Shown: piece after piece, positions 8,327-17,361 of the stretch | Layout: the number at the start of each line of letters is the position of its first letter | Position numbering within the stretch: the first letter of the stretch is position 1 | Source: Corynebacterium hansenii | GTDB lineage: Bacteria > Actinomycetota > Actinomycetes > Mycobacteriales > Mycobacteriaceae | Direction of reading: 5' to 3' | Assembly (NCBI RefSeq): GCF_030408795.1 | Contig: NZ_CP047211.1 | Location: forward strand, 2,232,001 to 2,296,000 | Length of the DNA stretch: 64,000 nucleotides | Made by a program: the position numbers and the translations under genes | The notes under the pieces: generated by a model | Told to the model about the DNA's origin: nothing | What the model saw: only the letters and a program-made list of their open reading frames with translations | Databases searched by the model: none

Positions 8327-8896
8327 ATGGACGCGAACCCAATCAATCTGGCCCCGCTGATCTTCCCCTGCAACGGAAAGACTCCCCGCATCCACCGGTC
8401 GGCGTGGATCGCCCCCGGCGCGGTGATCATCGGCGACGTGGAGATCGGCCCCGACTCCTCGGTGTTCTACGGGTCCGTGCTGCGCGCCGACGTCAACTCC
8501 ATCACCATCGGCGCGCGGACGAACATCCAGGACAACTCCACCATCCACGTCGACTCCGACGCCGAAACCGTGCTCGGCGACGACGTCACCGTCGGCCACA
8601 TGGCGCTGATCCACGGAACCCGGGTCGGCGACGGCACCCTGGTGGGCATGAAGTCGGCGCTGCTGTCGCACTCCGTCATCGGCGAGGGCTGCCTCATCGC
8701 CGCCGGCGCCGTGGTCCTGGAGAACCAGGAGATCCCCGCGCGTTCCCTGGCCGCCGGCGTGCCCGCGAAGGTGCGCCGCGAGCTCGACGACGAGACCGTG
8801 CGGGGCTTCGTCCACCACGCCGCAAAGTACGTGGACACCGCGCGCATGCACGACGGCATCTCGCCCGTCCCGCTGTCGGACGTGCTGTTCGACTAG
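8327..8896 (+). CDS. Gamma-class carbonic anhydrase-like hexapeptide protein
   Basis: A 189-residue left-handed beta-helix protein. Repeated hexapeptide turns run from IAPGAVIIGDVEIGPDSSV to VGMKSALLSHSVIGEG. The three zinc histidines of gamma carbonic anhydrases are visible in NSTIHVD, VGHMALIHG (two). These trimeric proteins hydrate CO2 or serve as acyltransferase-like scaffolds; activity varies within the family. The start at 8327 is preferred over ATG 8318 because CAAAAT at 8314-8319 would act as a -10 box 7 nt before it. It is followed by a perfect bidirectional hairpin at 8900-8929. Confidence 0.88.
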   Translation: MDANPINLAPLIFPCNGKTPRIHRSAWIAPGAVIIGDVEIGPDSSVFYGSVLRADVNSITIGARTNIQDNSTIHVDSDAETVLGDDVTVGHMALIHGTRVGDGTLVGMKSALLSHSVIGEGCLIAAGAVVLENQEIPARSLAAGVPAKVRRELDDETVRGFVHHAAKYVDTARMHDGISPVPLSDVLFD

Positions 8897-8899
8897 GAG

Positions 8900-8929
8900 T
8901 CGCGCCCCCGTGACGTTGCGGGGGCGCGA
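8900..8929. terminator. Bidirectional terminator hairpin
   Basis: A perfect 11-bp stem TCGCGCCCCCG/CGGGGGCGCGA closes the loop TGACGTTG four bases after the carbonic anhydrase stop. The gene on the other side (DUF2752) also ends toward it. Confidence 0.7.
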
Positions 8930-8990
8930 TGCTGGACGGGCGGTCGGAGGGGTGCGGGATACCGACCGGATGGACGGCGGGTGCGGCCGA

Positions 8991-9536
8991 CTACACGTGC
9001 AGGGCGGTGAAGGGCGCGAAGGGCAGCAGGCGGATGACCGTCCACGCCACCAGCACCCCGACGACGACGCGCGGCAGCCACCGCCACGTCGTCCACGTGG
9101 GCAGGCGCTTGCCGACGGTCCGGCCCAACCAGACCACCCAGAGCCACGCGAGCATGACCACCGCCACCAGGGCGACGGCGTTGTAGCGGATCGCACCGGT
9201 GAGGTCGAAGTGGGACAGCGAGTACAGCATCCGCGTCGTGCCGCAGACGGGGCAGGTGACCCCCAACAGGGCCTTCGTCGGGCACACCGGAATCGGACCA
9301 CCCGGGGCCGTGGGGTCGGCGACGGCCAGTACCGCGCACCCGCAGGCCGCGCCACCGGCCACGAGCAGCGGCCCGGCGGGCGTGGTGGCCAGCCAGGACG
9401 CGGCCCGCTCGCTCACGCCCGCATGGGCCCCGTCGCCGATGTGGGGCCCGCCGCACGCGCAGGCAGCATCGTCCGCATGAGAACCGCCGCACGCGCAGGC
9501 CGCGTCTCCCCCGTGGACCCCGCCGCCCGCGCTCAT
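8991..9536 (-). CDS. DUF2752 membrane protein with Cys/His-rich N-terminal repeats
   Basis: A 181-residue protein. The C-terminal 130 residues are a DUF2752 domain: PVCPTKALLGVTCPVCGTTR carries the conserved Cys pair motif CPxCGxTR, with three hydrophobic segments around it. The family is widespread and uncharacterised; the cysteines may bind metal. The first 40 residues are unusual: two near-identical copies of DAACACGGSH plus further His and Asp. The ATG at 9536 overlaps the pncA stop by ATGA, so the two are co-translated. A later start near residue 40 would remove the repeats, but no ribosome site favours it. Confidence 0.82.
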   Translation of the reverse strand: MSAGGGVHGGDAACACGGSHADDAACACGGPHIGDGAHAGVSERAASWLATTPAGPLLVAGGAACGCAVLAVADPTAPGGPIPVCPTKALLGVTCPVCGTTRMLYSLSHFDLTGAIRYNAVALVAVVMLAWLWVVWLGRTVGKRLPTWTTWRWLPRVVVGVLVAWTVIRLLPFAPFTALHV

Positions 9537-10357
9537 TTCGCCGAGACGATCTCGGCCCCGGCGTCCGCCATCTCCCGCAGGGCCTTCGCCCCGCGATCCG
9601 CGTCGACGGCGGCGATCTGGTTGGCGTGCACGGTGACCTCGAACCCTTCGCGCAGCGCGTCGAGCACCGTGGCCCGCACGCAGTGGTCGGTGGCCACGCC
9701 GACGACCTCGAGGTGCGTCACGTCGGCGGCGCGCAGGGCGTCGGCGAGCAGGACCCCGGCCTCCGTCTTGCCCTCGAAGCCGGAGTAGGCGGCCTCGAAC
9801 TCGCCCTTGGTGACGTCGATGCGCACCGCCTGCGGGTTGGTCGCGGCGAAGTAATCCAGGGCGCGGACCATCTCGGGGTGGAGTTCCGAGCCGGGCTCCC
9901 CCGCCGCGCAGTGCCGGGGCCACGTGTCCGCGTAATCGGGGTTCTCGGACCAGTGGTCGCCCGGGTCGATGTGGTTGTCGCGGGTGGTCACCAGCACGGC
10001 GTACTTCCCGGCGCGGCCGGCCAGGTGCATGTACGTGGCGCGGTAGGCGGCGATGGCGCCGTCGACGGCCAGCGAGCCGCCCTCGGAAAAGTCGTTTTGC
10101 GCGTCGACGACCACGAACGCCGTGGTGGGGCGCTCTTCCGGGTCCTCGACCGCCTGCTCCTCGTTGGCCGTCCGCACGGATCGGTAGGTGTCGGCGAACG
10201 ACGGCCGGCGCGAGGTCATCTGCGACGGATCATTCGGGATCTGCGACGGGTCGGCCTGCGGGGACGCCGCGGGATCGCCCGCCGGGTCGGGCTGCCGGCC
10301 GGGCTGCAGATCGAGCCGCTCCGGGCGGCGTCCGGGCTGGTTCTCCTGCTCGTTCAT
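9533..10357 (-). CDS. pncA: Nicotinamidase / isochorismatase-family hydrolase
   Basis: A 274-residue cysteine hydrolase that converts nicotinamide to nicotinate in NAD salvage. Visible motifs are FVVVDAQNDF (catalytic Asp), TTRDNHIDPGDHW and TWPRHC (metal-binding Asp and His), KGEFEAAYSGFEG (catalytic Lys) and VVGVATDHCVRATVLDA (catalytic Cys). The enzyme core starts near residue 78. The preceding 77 residues are Pro/Gln/Arg-rich and look disordered, with a repeated PSQ element; typical PncA proteins lack this. An internal Met at residue 47 (base 10219) is an alternative start. It forms an operon with the DUF2752 gene. Confidence 0.88.
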   Translation of the reverse strand: MNEQENQPGRRPERLDLQPGRQPDPAGDPAASPQADPSQIPNDPSQMTSRRPSFADTYRSVRTANEEQAVEDPEERPTTAFVVVDAQNDFSEGGSLAVDGAIAAYRATYMHLAGRAGKYAVLVTTRDNHIDPGDHWSENPDYADTWPRHCAAGEPGSELHPEMVRALDYFAATNPQAVRIDVTKGEFEAAYSGFEGKTEAGVLLADALRAADVTHLEVVGVATDHCVRATVLDALREGFEVTVHANQIAAVDADRGAKALREMADAGAEIVSAK

Positions 10358-10410
10358 GGTTCCCGATCATGCCATGGCCCGCGGACGGCGGAGCACCGCG
10401 GCCGCCGGGG

Positions 10411-10869
10411 TCAGGCCTTCGGCTTCGCCTTGCGGAAATACAGGCGCTTGCGGACCTTCGCCACCACGTCGCCGTCCTCGTCGACGATGTCGCATTCGAA
10501 CCAGCGCAGGTGCTTGTCGCCGCCGGCCGTTTCGGCGCGGATTTCCTCGATGACCTCGGCCGGCATCCTGATCTCCGCGGTGACCGCGCCCCGGCCCGGC
10601 TTGATGAACTCGATCGACGCCTCGGTGTCCCACACGCGGTAACCGCGGCCGAGCTGGTGCATCGCGAGGATCATGAAGAACGGGTCCGTCATCGACTGCA
10701 GTGTGCCGCCGAAGACGGTCCCGACGGCGTTGGCGTTCCACGGGCGCAGGCGGTGCTTGACGACGACCCGCGTGCCATCGTCGTCGGCCTCCGCCACGCG
10801 CACGCCGGCGCCGAGGAACGGCGGCCACATCCACATGAACCTGGTGAGTCGTCGGGGGGTCATTCGCAT
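10411..10869 (-). CDS. DUF4442 hotdog-fold thioesterase-like protein
   Basis: A 152-residue protein of the DUF4442/PaaI hotdog-fold group. It shows a central GTVFGGTLQSMTDPFFMI, which matches the helix of hotdog acyl-CoA thioesterases, and alternating strands before and after. Activity on acyl-CoA is likely but not proven. The ATG at 10869 follows TAACGT by 8 nt (leaderless type); a second ATG lies six bases on. It is transcribed away from the DUF808 gene. Confidence 0.8.
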   Translation of the reverse strand: MRMTPRRLTRFMWMWPPFLGAGVRVAEADDDGTRVVVKHRLRPWNANAVGTVFGGTLQSMTDPFFMILAMHQLGRGYRVWDTEASIEFIKPGRGAVTAEIRMPAEVIEEIRAETAGGDKHLRWFECDIVDEDGDVVAKVRKRLYFRKAKPKA

Positions 10870-10936
10870 GCCCGGAAACGTTACCGCCGGGCACCGCGCC
10901 ACGCGCCGATATCGGGAAGATGCCGGTGCACCCGCC

Positions 10937-10942
10937 TAGAAT
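10937..10942 (+). promoter_or_regulatory. -10 box TAGAAT for the leader ORF/DUF808 unit
   Basis: TAGAAT lies 7 nt before the ATG at 10950, the spacing expected if transcription starts at the A of the start codon (leaderless mRNA). Confidence 0.6.
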
Positions 10943-10949
10943 CCGTTCC

Positions 10950-11003
10950 ATGGATCAACGCACGAGCACCGGCCCCACCGAGTACCGGGGGGCGGCCCGA
11001 TGA
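10950..11003 (+). CDS. 17-residue leader peptide upstream of DUF808 gene
   Basis: A short open frame encodes MDQRTSTGPTEYRGAAR. Its ATG is 7 nt after TAGAAT and its TGA overlaps the ATG of the DUF808 gene as ATGA. If the mRNA is leaderless, ribosomes load on this ORF and re-initiate on the membrane protein, which itself has only GGGGGGCGG upstream. No amino-acid run suggests attenuation. It could also be a chance frame. Confidence 0.5.
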   Translation: MDQRTSTGPTEYRGAAR

Positions 11004-12148
11004 GCGGCGGTCTCGCGGCCCTGCTCGACGACGTCGCCGCGCTGGCCCGCGCGGCCGCCGCCTCGACGGACGACATCGCCGCGGCGACGGGCAAGGCGGG
11101 CGCGAAGGCCGCCGGCGTCGTCATCGACGACGCCGCGGTGACCCCGCAGTACGTCACGGGCATCCAGCCCAAGCGCGAGCTGCCCATGATCTGGCGCATC
11201 GCGAAGGGATCGCTGGTCAACAAGCTCGTGATCATCCTGCCGATCGCCCTGCTGCTGTCGCAGTTCCTGCCGTGGCTGCTCACGCCGATTCTCATGCTCG
11301 GCGGCTCCTACCTGTGCTTCGAGGGCATGGAGAAGGTGTGGGAGAAGATCTCGCACAAGCTGTCCCGCGAAACCGACGAGGAACGCGCCGCCCGCGAGTC
11401 CGCCGTCGTCGACCGGGAGCCCGCGGACGAGGACTCCCTGGTGAAATCCGCGATCTTCACCGACCTCATCCTCTCGGCCGAGATCATGGTCATCAGCCTC
11501 AACGAGGTGGCGAATCAGCCGTTCCTGCGCCGCGCGCTGATCCTGGTCGTCGTCGGGCTGGCCATCACGCTGCTGGTCTACGGCGTCGTGGGGCTGCTGG
11601 TGAAGATCGACGACATCGGCATGGCCATGGCCGACCGCAGCGACGGGTTCGCGGGGAAGTTCGGCATGGGCATGGTCAAGGCGATGCCCATCGTGCTGAC
11701 CGTCATCGGCGTCATCGGCACCTTCGCCATGCTCTGGGTCGGCGGCCACATCCTCCTCGTCGGCGTCAACGAACTGGGCTGGCACGCGCCGCATGACTTC
11801 GTCCACCACCTGGAGACCATGGTCCCCGCGGGCTTCCTGGCCTGGGTGGTCAACACCGTGTGCTCGCTGATCATCGGCGCCATCTGGGGCGCGATCCTCG
11901 TCGCCGTGCTGCACGTCCTGCCCTTCGGGCACGGCGACGACCACGGTGCGGACCGCGACGGAGAACATGGCGCGGACGGGGACGAGGGCGCGGATCACGG
12001 AGCGGATCATGGCGCGGTTGCCGGGGAAAAGCACGCGGGCGACGCCCACGCCACCGGCGCGCGCACCTCGCACATCCGCGCGTCGGCGGGCTCGGCCACG
12101 CCGGGCGGCTTCATGGCCGACCGCGACGCGAAGAAGACCCGCCGCTGA
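11000..12148 (+). CDS. DUF808 (YedI-like) inner membrane protein
   Basis: A 382-residue membrane protein. The N-terminus MSGGLAALLDDVAALARAAA and the phrase SLVNKLVIILPIALLLS are typical of the DUF808/YedI family. I see about seven hydrophobic segments, and a soluble stretch after FEGMEKVWEKI. The last 70 residues are rich in His, Asp and Gly (HGDDHGADRDGEHGADG), which could bind divalent metals or may simply be disordered. Family function is unknown. Translation is probably coupled to a 17-residue leader ORF by an ATGA overlap. Confidence 0.85.
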   Translation: MSGGLAALLDDVAALARAAAASTDDIAAATGKAGAKAAGVVIDDAAVTPQYVTGIQPKRELPMIWRIAKGSLVNKLVIILPIALLLSQFLPWLLTPILMLGGSYLCFEGMEKVWEKISHKLSRETDEERAARESAVVDREPADEDSLVKSAIFTDLILSAEIMVISLNEVANQPFLRRALILVVVGLAITLLVYGVVGLLVKIDDIGMAMADRSDGFAGKFGMGMVKAMPIVLTVIGVIGTFAMLWVGGHILLVGVNELGWHAPHDFVHHLETMVPAGFLAWVVNTVCSLIIGAIWGAILVAVLHVLPFGHGDDHGADRDGEHGADGDEGADHGADHGAVAGEKHAGDAHATGARTSHIRASAGSATPGGFMADRDAKKTRR

Positions 12149-12174
12149 GGCTCCCCGCCTCCGGGCGAAGGCCC

Positions 12175-12618
12175 CTACTTGAACTCGCCGTCGACGTACA
12201 TCCAGCGCCGCGAGCGCAGCATGAACGTCGACCGTTCCCACAGTTCCCCGCGGCCGTCCGCGTCACGGTAGCGGGCCCGGAACTCGACGATCCCCTCGCG
12301 GTCGCCCTCGGCGCCGTCGACGACGTCGATGATCTCCAGGCCCAGCCATTCCACGTCCGGGTCGAAGGTGACCGCATCCGGGCGGCGGCGCGGGTGCCAC
12401 GTCATCCAGATGAAGTCCGCCTCATGCGCCGCGTAGGCGCTGTAGCGCGCGGCCATCAGCTCCGCCGCGTTCTCCGGCAGACGTTCGCGCCGATGCAGGG
12501 GCGCGCAGCAGTCCCCGTAGCGCGGCGGTTCCGCCCCTTGCCCGCGAGCCGCGCCGCCGCACGGGCACGGAGCGGCGTCGTCAAGCCGGATGCGGGTGAA
12601 AAGCGCCCCACCCTTCAT
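12175..12618 (-). CDS. ychJ: YchJ family (UPF0225) protein
   Basis: A 147-residue soluble protein of the YchJ family. The N-terminal cysteine cluster CPCGG ... YGDCCAPLH is a SEC-C-like zinc motif, and the rest has the NTF2-like fold signature: AAELMAARYSAYAAHEADFI, then TWHP, EWLGLEIIDV and VEFRARYRD. Family function is unknown. ATG 12618 is the natural start. It converges with the DUF808 gene (26 bases between stops). Confidence 0.87.
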   Translation of the reverse strand: MKGGALFTRIRLDDAAPCPCGGAARGQGAEPPRYGDCCAPLHRRERLPENAAELMAARYSAYAAHEADFIWMTWHPRRRPDAVTFDPDVEWLGLEIIDVVDGAEGDREGIVEFRARYRDADGRGELWERSTFMLRSRRWMYVDGEFK

Positions 12619-12676
12619 CGTCCTTCTCCCCTCCCCGGGCTCCCCGGGCCCGGTTCCTCCCGGTCACGGTAACGCA

Positions 12677-13474
12677 TCACAGGAAAAGCAGCAGGCTCAC
12701 GGCCATGGTGGCCATGCCCGCGATGAGGCCGTAGACCGACGTGTGGTGGCGGCCCGTCGCCTCCGCCGCGGGCAGCAGCTCATCGAGCGAGATGAAGACC
12801 ATGACGCCCGCGACCATCCCGAACGCGACGCCCATGGTGACCGGGCCGAGGAAAGGCATGAGCACCAGGAACCCGACCAGCGCGCCCGCGGGCTCGGCCA
12901 GGCCGGACAGGAACGTCCAGCTCAGGGCTTTGCGACGGCTTCCCGTGGCCTGGTGGATGGGCACGGCGACGGCGATGCCCTCCGGGATGTTGTGGATCGC
13001 GATGGCCACGGCCACCGGGATGGCCAGCTGCGGGTCTTCCATCGCGGAGATGAAGGTGGCGAAGCCCTCCGGGAAATTGTGGATGCCGATGGCCAGGGCC
13101 GTCATCGTGCCCATCTTCATCATCCGGCGGCGCTGCGCGGAGACCTCCGGGTCGTCGATGGTGCCCGGCTCATGCGGGTTGATCGGCTCCGGGACCAGGC
13201 GGTCGATGATCGCGATCAGCGCGATGCCGGCGAAAAAGGCCCCGACCGCCGCCCAGTTCCCGTTGACCTTGCCCCACGCCTCGGTGAGCTGATCGACGCC
13301 CTTGGGCAGGATCTCCATCATGGAGACGTAGAGCATGACGCCCGCGGAAAAGCCGAGCGCCCCGGCCATGAACCGGGGGCCAGGATTGCGGCGGCGAACG
13401 GAGATCAAGCCGCCGATGCCGGTCGACAGGCCCGCGGCCATGGTCAGGCCGAAGGCGAACCACAGGTTATCCAC
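12677..13474 (-). CDS. zupT: ZIP family zinc transporter
   Basis: A 265-residue ZIP carrier with eight hydrophobic segments. The metal-binding helices are clear: HNFPEG (in ALAIGIHNFPEGFATF) and HNIPEGIAVAVP, the paired motifs of TM4 and TM5 in ZupT. It imports Zn2+ and related divalent ions across the cytoplasmic membrane. A cytoplasmic loop with PEPINPHEPG precedes TM4. The GTG start at 13474 is the only suitable one. No Zur-like palindrome was recognised upstream. Confidence 0.9.
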   Translation of the reverse strand: MDNLWFAFGLTMAAGLSTGIGGLISVRRRNPGPRFMAGALGFSAGVMLYVSMMEILPKGVDQLTEAWGKVNGNWAAVGAFFAGIALIAIIDRLVPEPINPHEPGTIDDPEVSAQRRRMMKMGTMTALAIGIHNFPEGFATFISAMEDPQLAIPVAVAIAIHNIPEGIAVAVPIHQATGSRRKALSWTFLSGLAEPAGALVGFLVLMPFLGPVTMGVAFGMVAGVMVFISLDELLPAAEATGRHHTSVYGLIAGMATMAVSLLLFL

Positions 13475-13614
13475 GTCGGGTCAGCCGCCTCCTCGCTCGC
13501 ATCGTCCGGCCCGGCCGATGCCGCCGGCGCCCCCGAAAACGATACCCCGGCGCCTCGGCGGCGGAGTCGGAGTGGGCGTCGGAGTCGGTGTCGTTGCCGG
13601 CGCCGGGTTCGGTC

Positions 13615-15078
<1,464 letters not shown>

Positions 15079-15126
15079 TCAACCGCGCGCCACCGGCCGC
15101 GCGAGGTGCCGCGGCGGCCCCGCGGC

Positions 15127-16470
15127 CTACTCGCCGGAGCCCTTGATCGCCGACTTGGACAGGCGCACCGACACGATCCGCGTGCCCTCCACCCCGACGG
15201 CCTCCAACCGGTAGAAGACGCCGCCGGCGATGTCGTCGTCCTCCACGTCCTCGGTGCATTCGTGGGGGATCTCCACCACGTCGCCGGCGCGCCCCAGGCG
15301 GCCCAGGCGGGCGAGCATCCAGCCGGCGACGGTCTCGTACGGCCCCTCGGGCAGGTGGATCCCGGTGCGGGCGGCGAAGTCCTGCAGGTTCGTCGCCCCA
15401 TCCAGGATGCGGCTTTCGTGCAGGCCCAGGTAGGTGCGGCGCTCCTCGTCGTCGTACTCGTCCCAGATCTCGCCGACCAGTTCCTCGATGAGATCCTCGA
15501 GCGTCACCATGCCGTCGGTGCCGCCGTATTCGTCGACGACGATGGCGATGTGCTGCCCCGATTGCCGCATGCGCCGCAACGCCGCGGGCAGGCCGAGCGA
15601 GCTGGGCAGGTGCGGGATGTCGCGGCAGATCGACGGGATGGGTTCCTCCGCGCGCCCGGAGACCACGGCCTCCAGCAGGTCGCGGACGTGGAAGAACCCG
15701 ATCATCTGGTCGACCGTGCCGCGGTAGATCGGGTAGCGCGAGTACGGCCCCTCGACGACGTCGGGAAGCACGTCGCCGATGGTGCGGTCGGCGGAAAACG
15801 CCTGCATCTCGCTGCGGTGGCGCATCAGCTCCGCCAGCGTGTGCGCGCCGGCCTCGAAGACCTCGGTGACCAGTTCGCGCTCGCCGAGCCCGAAGCCCTT
15901 GTGGGAGCTGACGATTTCCCGGATCTCCTCGGTGGTCATCGCCGAGGTACGCATTTTCGGGTCGAAGCCGAGGCCCCGCAGGATGAGGCTCGATGAGGTG
16001 TCGATGACCCAGATGACGGGCGTCATCAGTTTCGCGAACAGGTCCAGCGGCGGCGCGACGATGACCGCCACCCGCTTGGCCTTCTGCATGGCGATGCGCT
16101 TGGGCACGAGTTCGCCGAACACCAGGCTCAGGTAGGACACCAGCACGGTCATGGCCACCAGCGACACGCCCGCGGCCAGGCCGTCGGGCATCCCCCACCG
16201 CTCCAGGACGGGCGCGATCTGCGGCGCGATCGCCGAGGCGCCGAACGCCGAGGACAGGAAGCCGGCGAAGGTGACGCCGATCTGCACCGCCGACAGGAAC
16301 CGCCCGGAATCCTTCGCCAGCGCCGCGACCTTCTTGCCCGCCCCGCGCCCGCGGGACAGCTGCGAGATCTGTGATTCGCGCAGGCTGACCAGGGCCATCT
16401 CCGTGGCGGCGAAGGTTCCGCCGACCAGGATGAAGGCCATGACCCAGGCGAAGCTCGCGAAGATGCTCAC
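15127..16470 (-). CDS. CNNM/HlyC-CorC family membrane protein
   Basis: A 447-residue protein with a DUF21/CNNM transmembrane domain (residues 1-200), a CBS pair (about 215-335, with VDEYGGTDGMVTLEDL at its end) and a C-terminal CorC/HlyC domain (about 350-435). The sequence LVFGELVPKRIA in the membrane part is the family mark. Such proteins are linked to Mg2+ or Co2+ transport and resistance. The GTG start at 16470 lies 6 nt after TAATCT, suggesting a leaderless message. It probably runs with guaB1. Confidence 0.88.
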   Translation of the reverse strand: MSIFASFAWVMAFILVGGTFAATEMALVSLRESQISQLSRGRGAGKKVAALAKDSGRFLSAVQIGVTFAGFLSSAFGASAIAPQIAPVLERWGMPDGLAAGVSLVAMTVLVSYLSLVFGELVPKRIAMQKAKRVAVIVAPPLDLFAKLMTPVIWVIDTSSSLILRGLGFDPKMRTSAMTTEEIREIVSSHKGFGLGERELVTEVFEAGAHTLAELMRHRSEMQAFSADRTIGDVLPDVVEGPYSRYPIYRGTVDQMIGFFHVRDLLEAVVSGRAEEPIPSICRDIPHLPSSLGLPAALRRMRQSGQHIAIVVDEYGGTDGMVTLEDLIEELVGEIWDEYDDEERRTYLGLHESRILDGATNLQDFAARTGIHLPEGPYETVAGWMLARLGRLGRAGDVVEIPHECTEDVEDDDIAGGVFYRLEAVGVEGTRIVSVRLSKSAIKGSGE

Positions 16471-16476
16471 GCATCC

Positions 16477-16482
16477 AGATTA
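16477..16482 (-). promoter_or_regulatory. -10 box TAATCT for the CNNM gene
   Basis: TAATCT on the minus strand ends 6 nt before the GTG at 16470, leaderless spacing. Confidence 0.55.
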
Positions 16483-16556
16483 GCCCAGGTCACGGGCCGT
16501 TCGTCGGGGCTTTCCCGCGCCCCTGCCGGCACTTGCGCTTTACGACGCCCGCCGAA

Positions 16557-17174
16557 TCACCTGAGCGGCACGAACACGTAGGCGCCGTGGGAGGTGATCA
16601 CCGGGGCGTCGTCACGCGGAACGCCGTCCGCCGGATCGGCGACTCCCCTTCGCACGCGGTGCATCTGCCCGTCCGCCGGCGCGACCATGATCCCGCCGGG
16701 CCCGAGCTGGGCGATGAGCTCCTCCGGCAGCGTCTCCGCCATGGCGGAGACGAGGATCCGGTCGAAGGGCGCGAGGCCCGGCAAGCCCAGCACCCCGGGT
16801 TCGGCCGGGTGGATGACGGCCCACGGCACGTCGAACGCGGCGACGTTGCGGCGGCCGCGCTCCACCAGCTCCGGCACGAGCTCGACGCCGTGGACCTCGC
16901 CGCCCGGCCCGACGAGGTCGGCCAGGATCGCCGTCGACCACCCCGACCCGGAACCGACGTCGAGGACCCGCGCGCCCTCGGGGACGTCGAGGAGCTCCAT
17001 CATCGCGGCAACCGTCGAGGGCTGCGAGTTCGTCTGGCCGAATCCGATGGGCAACGCGGAATCCATGCGCGCCAGGCGTTTGACGTCGCCGGGCAAGAAC
17101 TCCGTGCGCCGCATCCGCCCCATCGCCTCGCGGATGCGCTCCCGCGACGCCCCCGCTCCACCGTCGCCCGCCAT
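16557..17174 (-). CDS. pcm: Protein-L-isoaspartate O-methyltransferase-like protein
   Basis: A 205-residue SAM methyltransferase of the PCMT family, which repairs isoaspartyl residues in damaged proteins. The family phrases are GFGQTNSQPSTVAAMMELL, the SAM loop VLDVGSGSGWSTAILADLVG, VHGVELVPELVERGRRN, and ILVSAMAETLPEELIAQLGPGG. The start at 17174 is chosen because GGAGGGAG lies 6 nt upstream and it removes an Arg-rich stretch that a longer frame would add. A CGTCGTAAAGC motif sits between its stop and the CNNM start. Confidence 0.87.
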   Translation of the reverse strand: MAGDGGAGASRERIREAMGRMRRTEFLPGDVKRLARMDSALPIGFGQTNSQPSTVAAMMELLDVPEGARVLDVGSGSGWSTAILADLVGPGGEVHGVELVPELVERGRRNVAAFDVPWAVIHPAEPGVLGLPGLAPFDRILVSAMAETLPEELIAQLGPGGIMVAPADGQMHRVRRGVADPADGVPRDDAPVITSHGAYVFVPLR

Positions 17175-17361
17175 CGGCCGCTCCCTCCGGATCCACCGCC
17201 GGCGCGATTCGCCGGCGGATCGCACCTCCAGGCTACGGGCGGACAGGGCCGGGGCGGCGGTGATCGCGGCCAAGCCGACCACCCTGCTGTGACCCACGCG
17301 ACACTGGCGTAACGTTTCCCCCGATCACCGTGCCCGAAAACACCGGAAGGGAGCACGCCCG

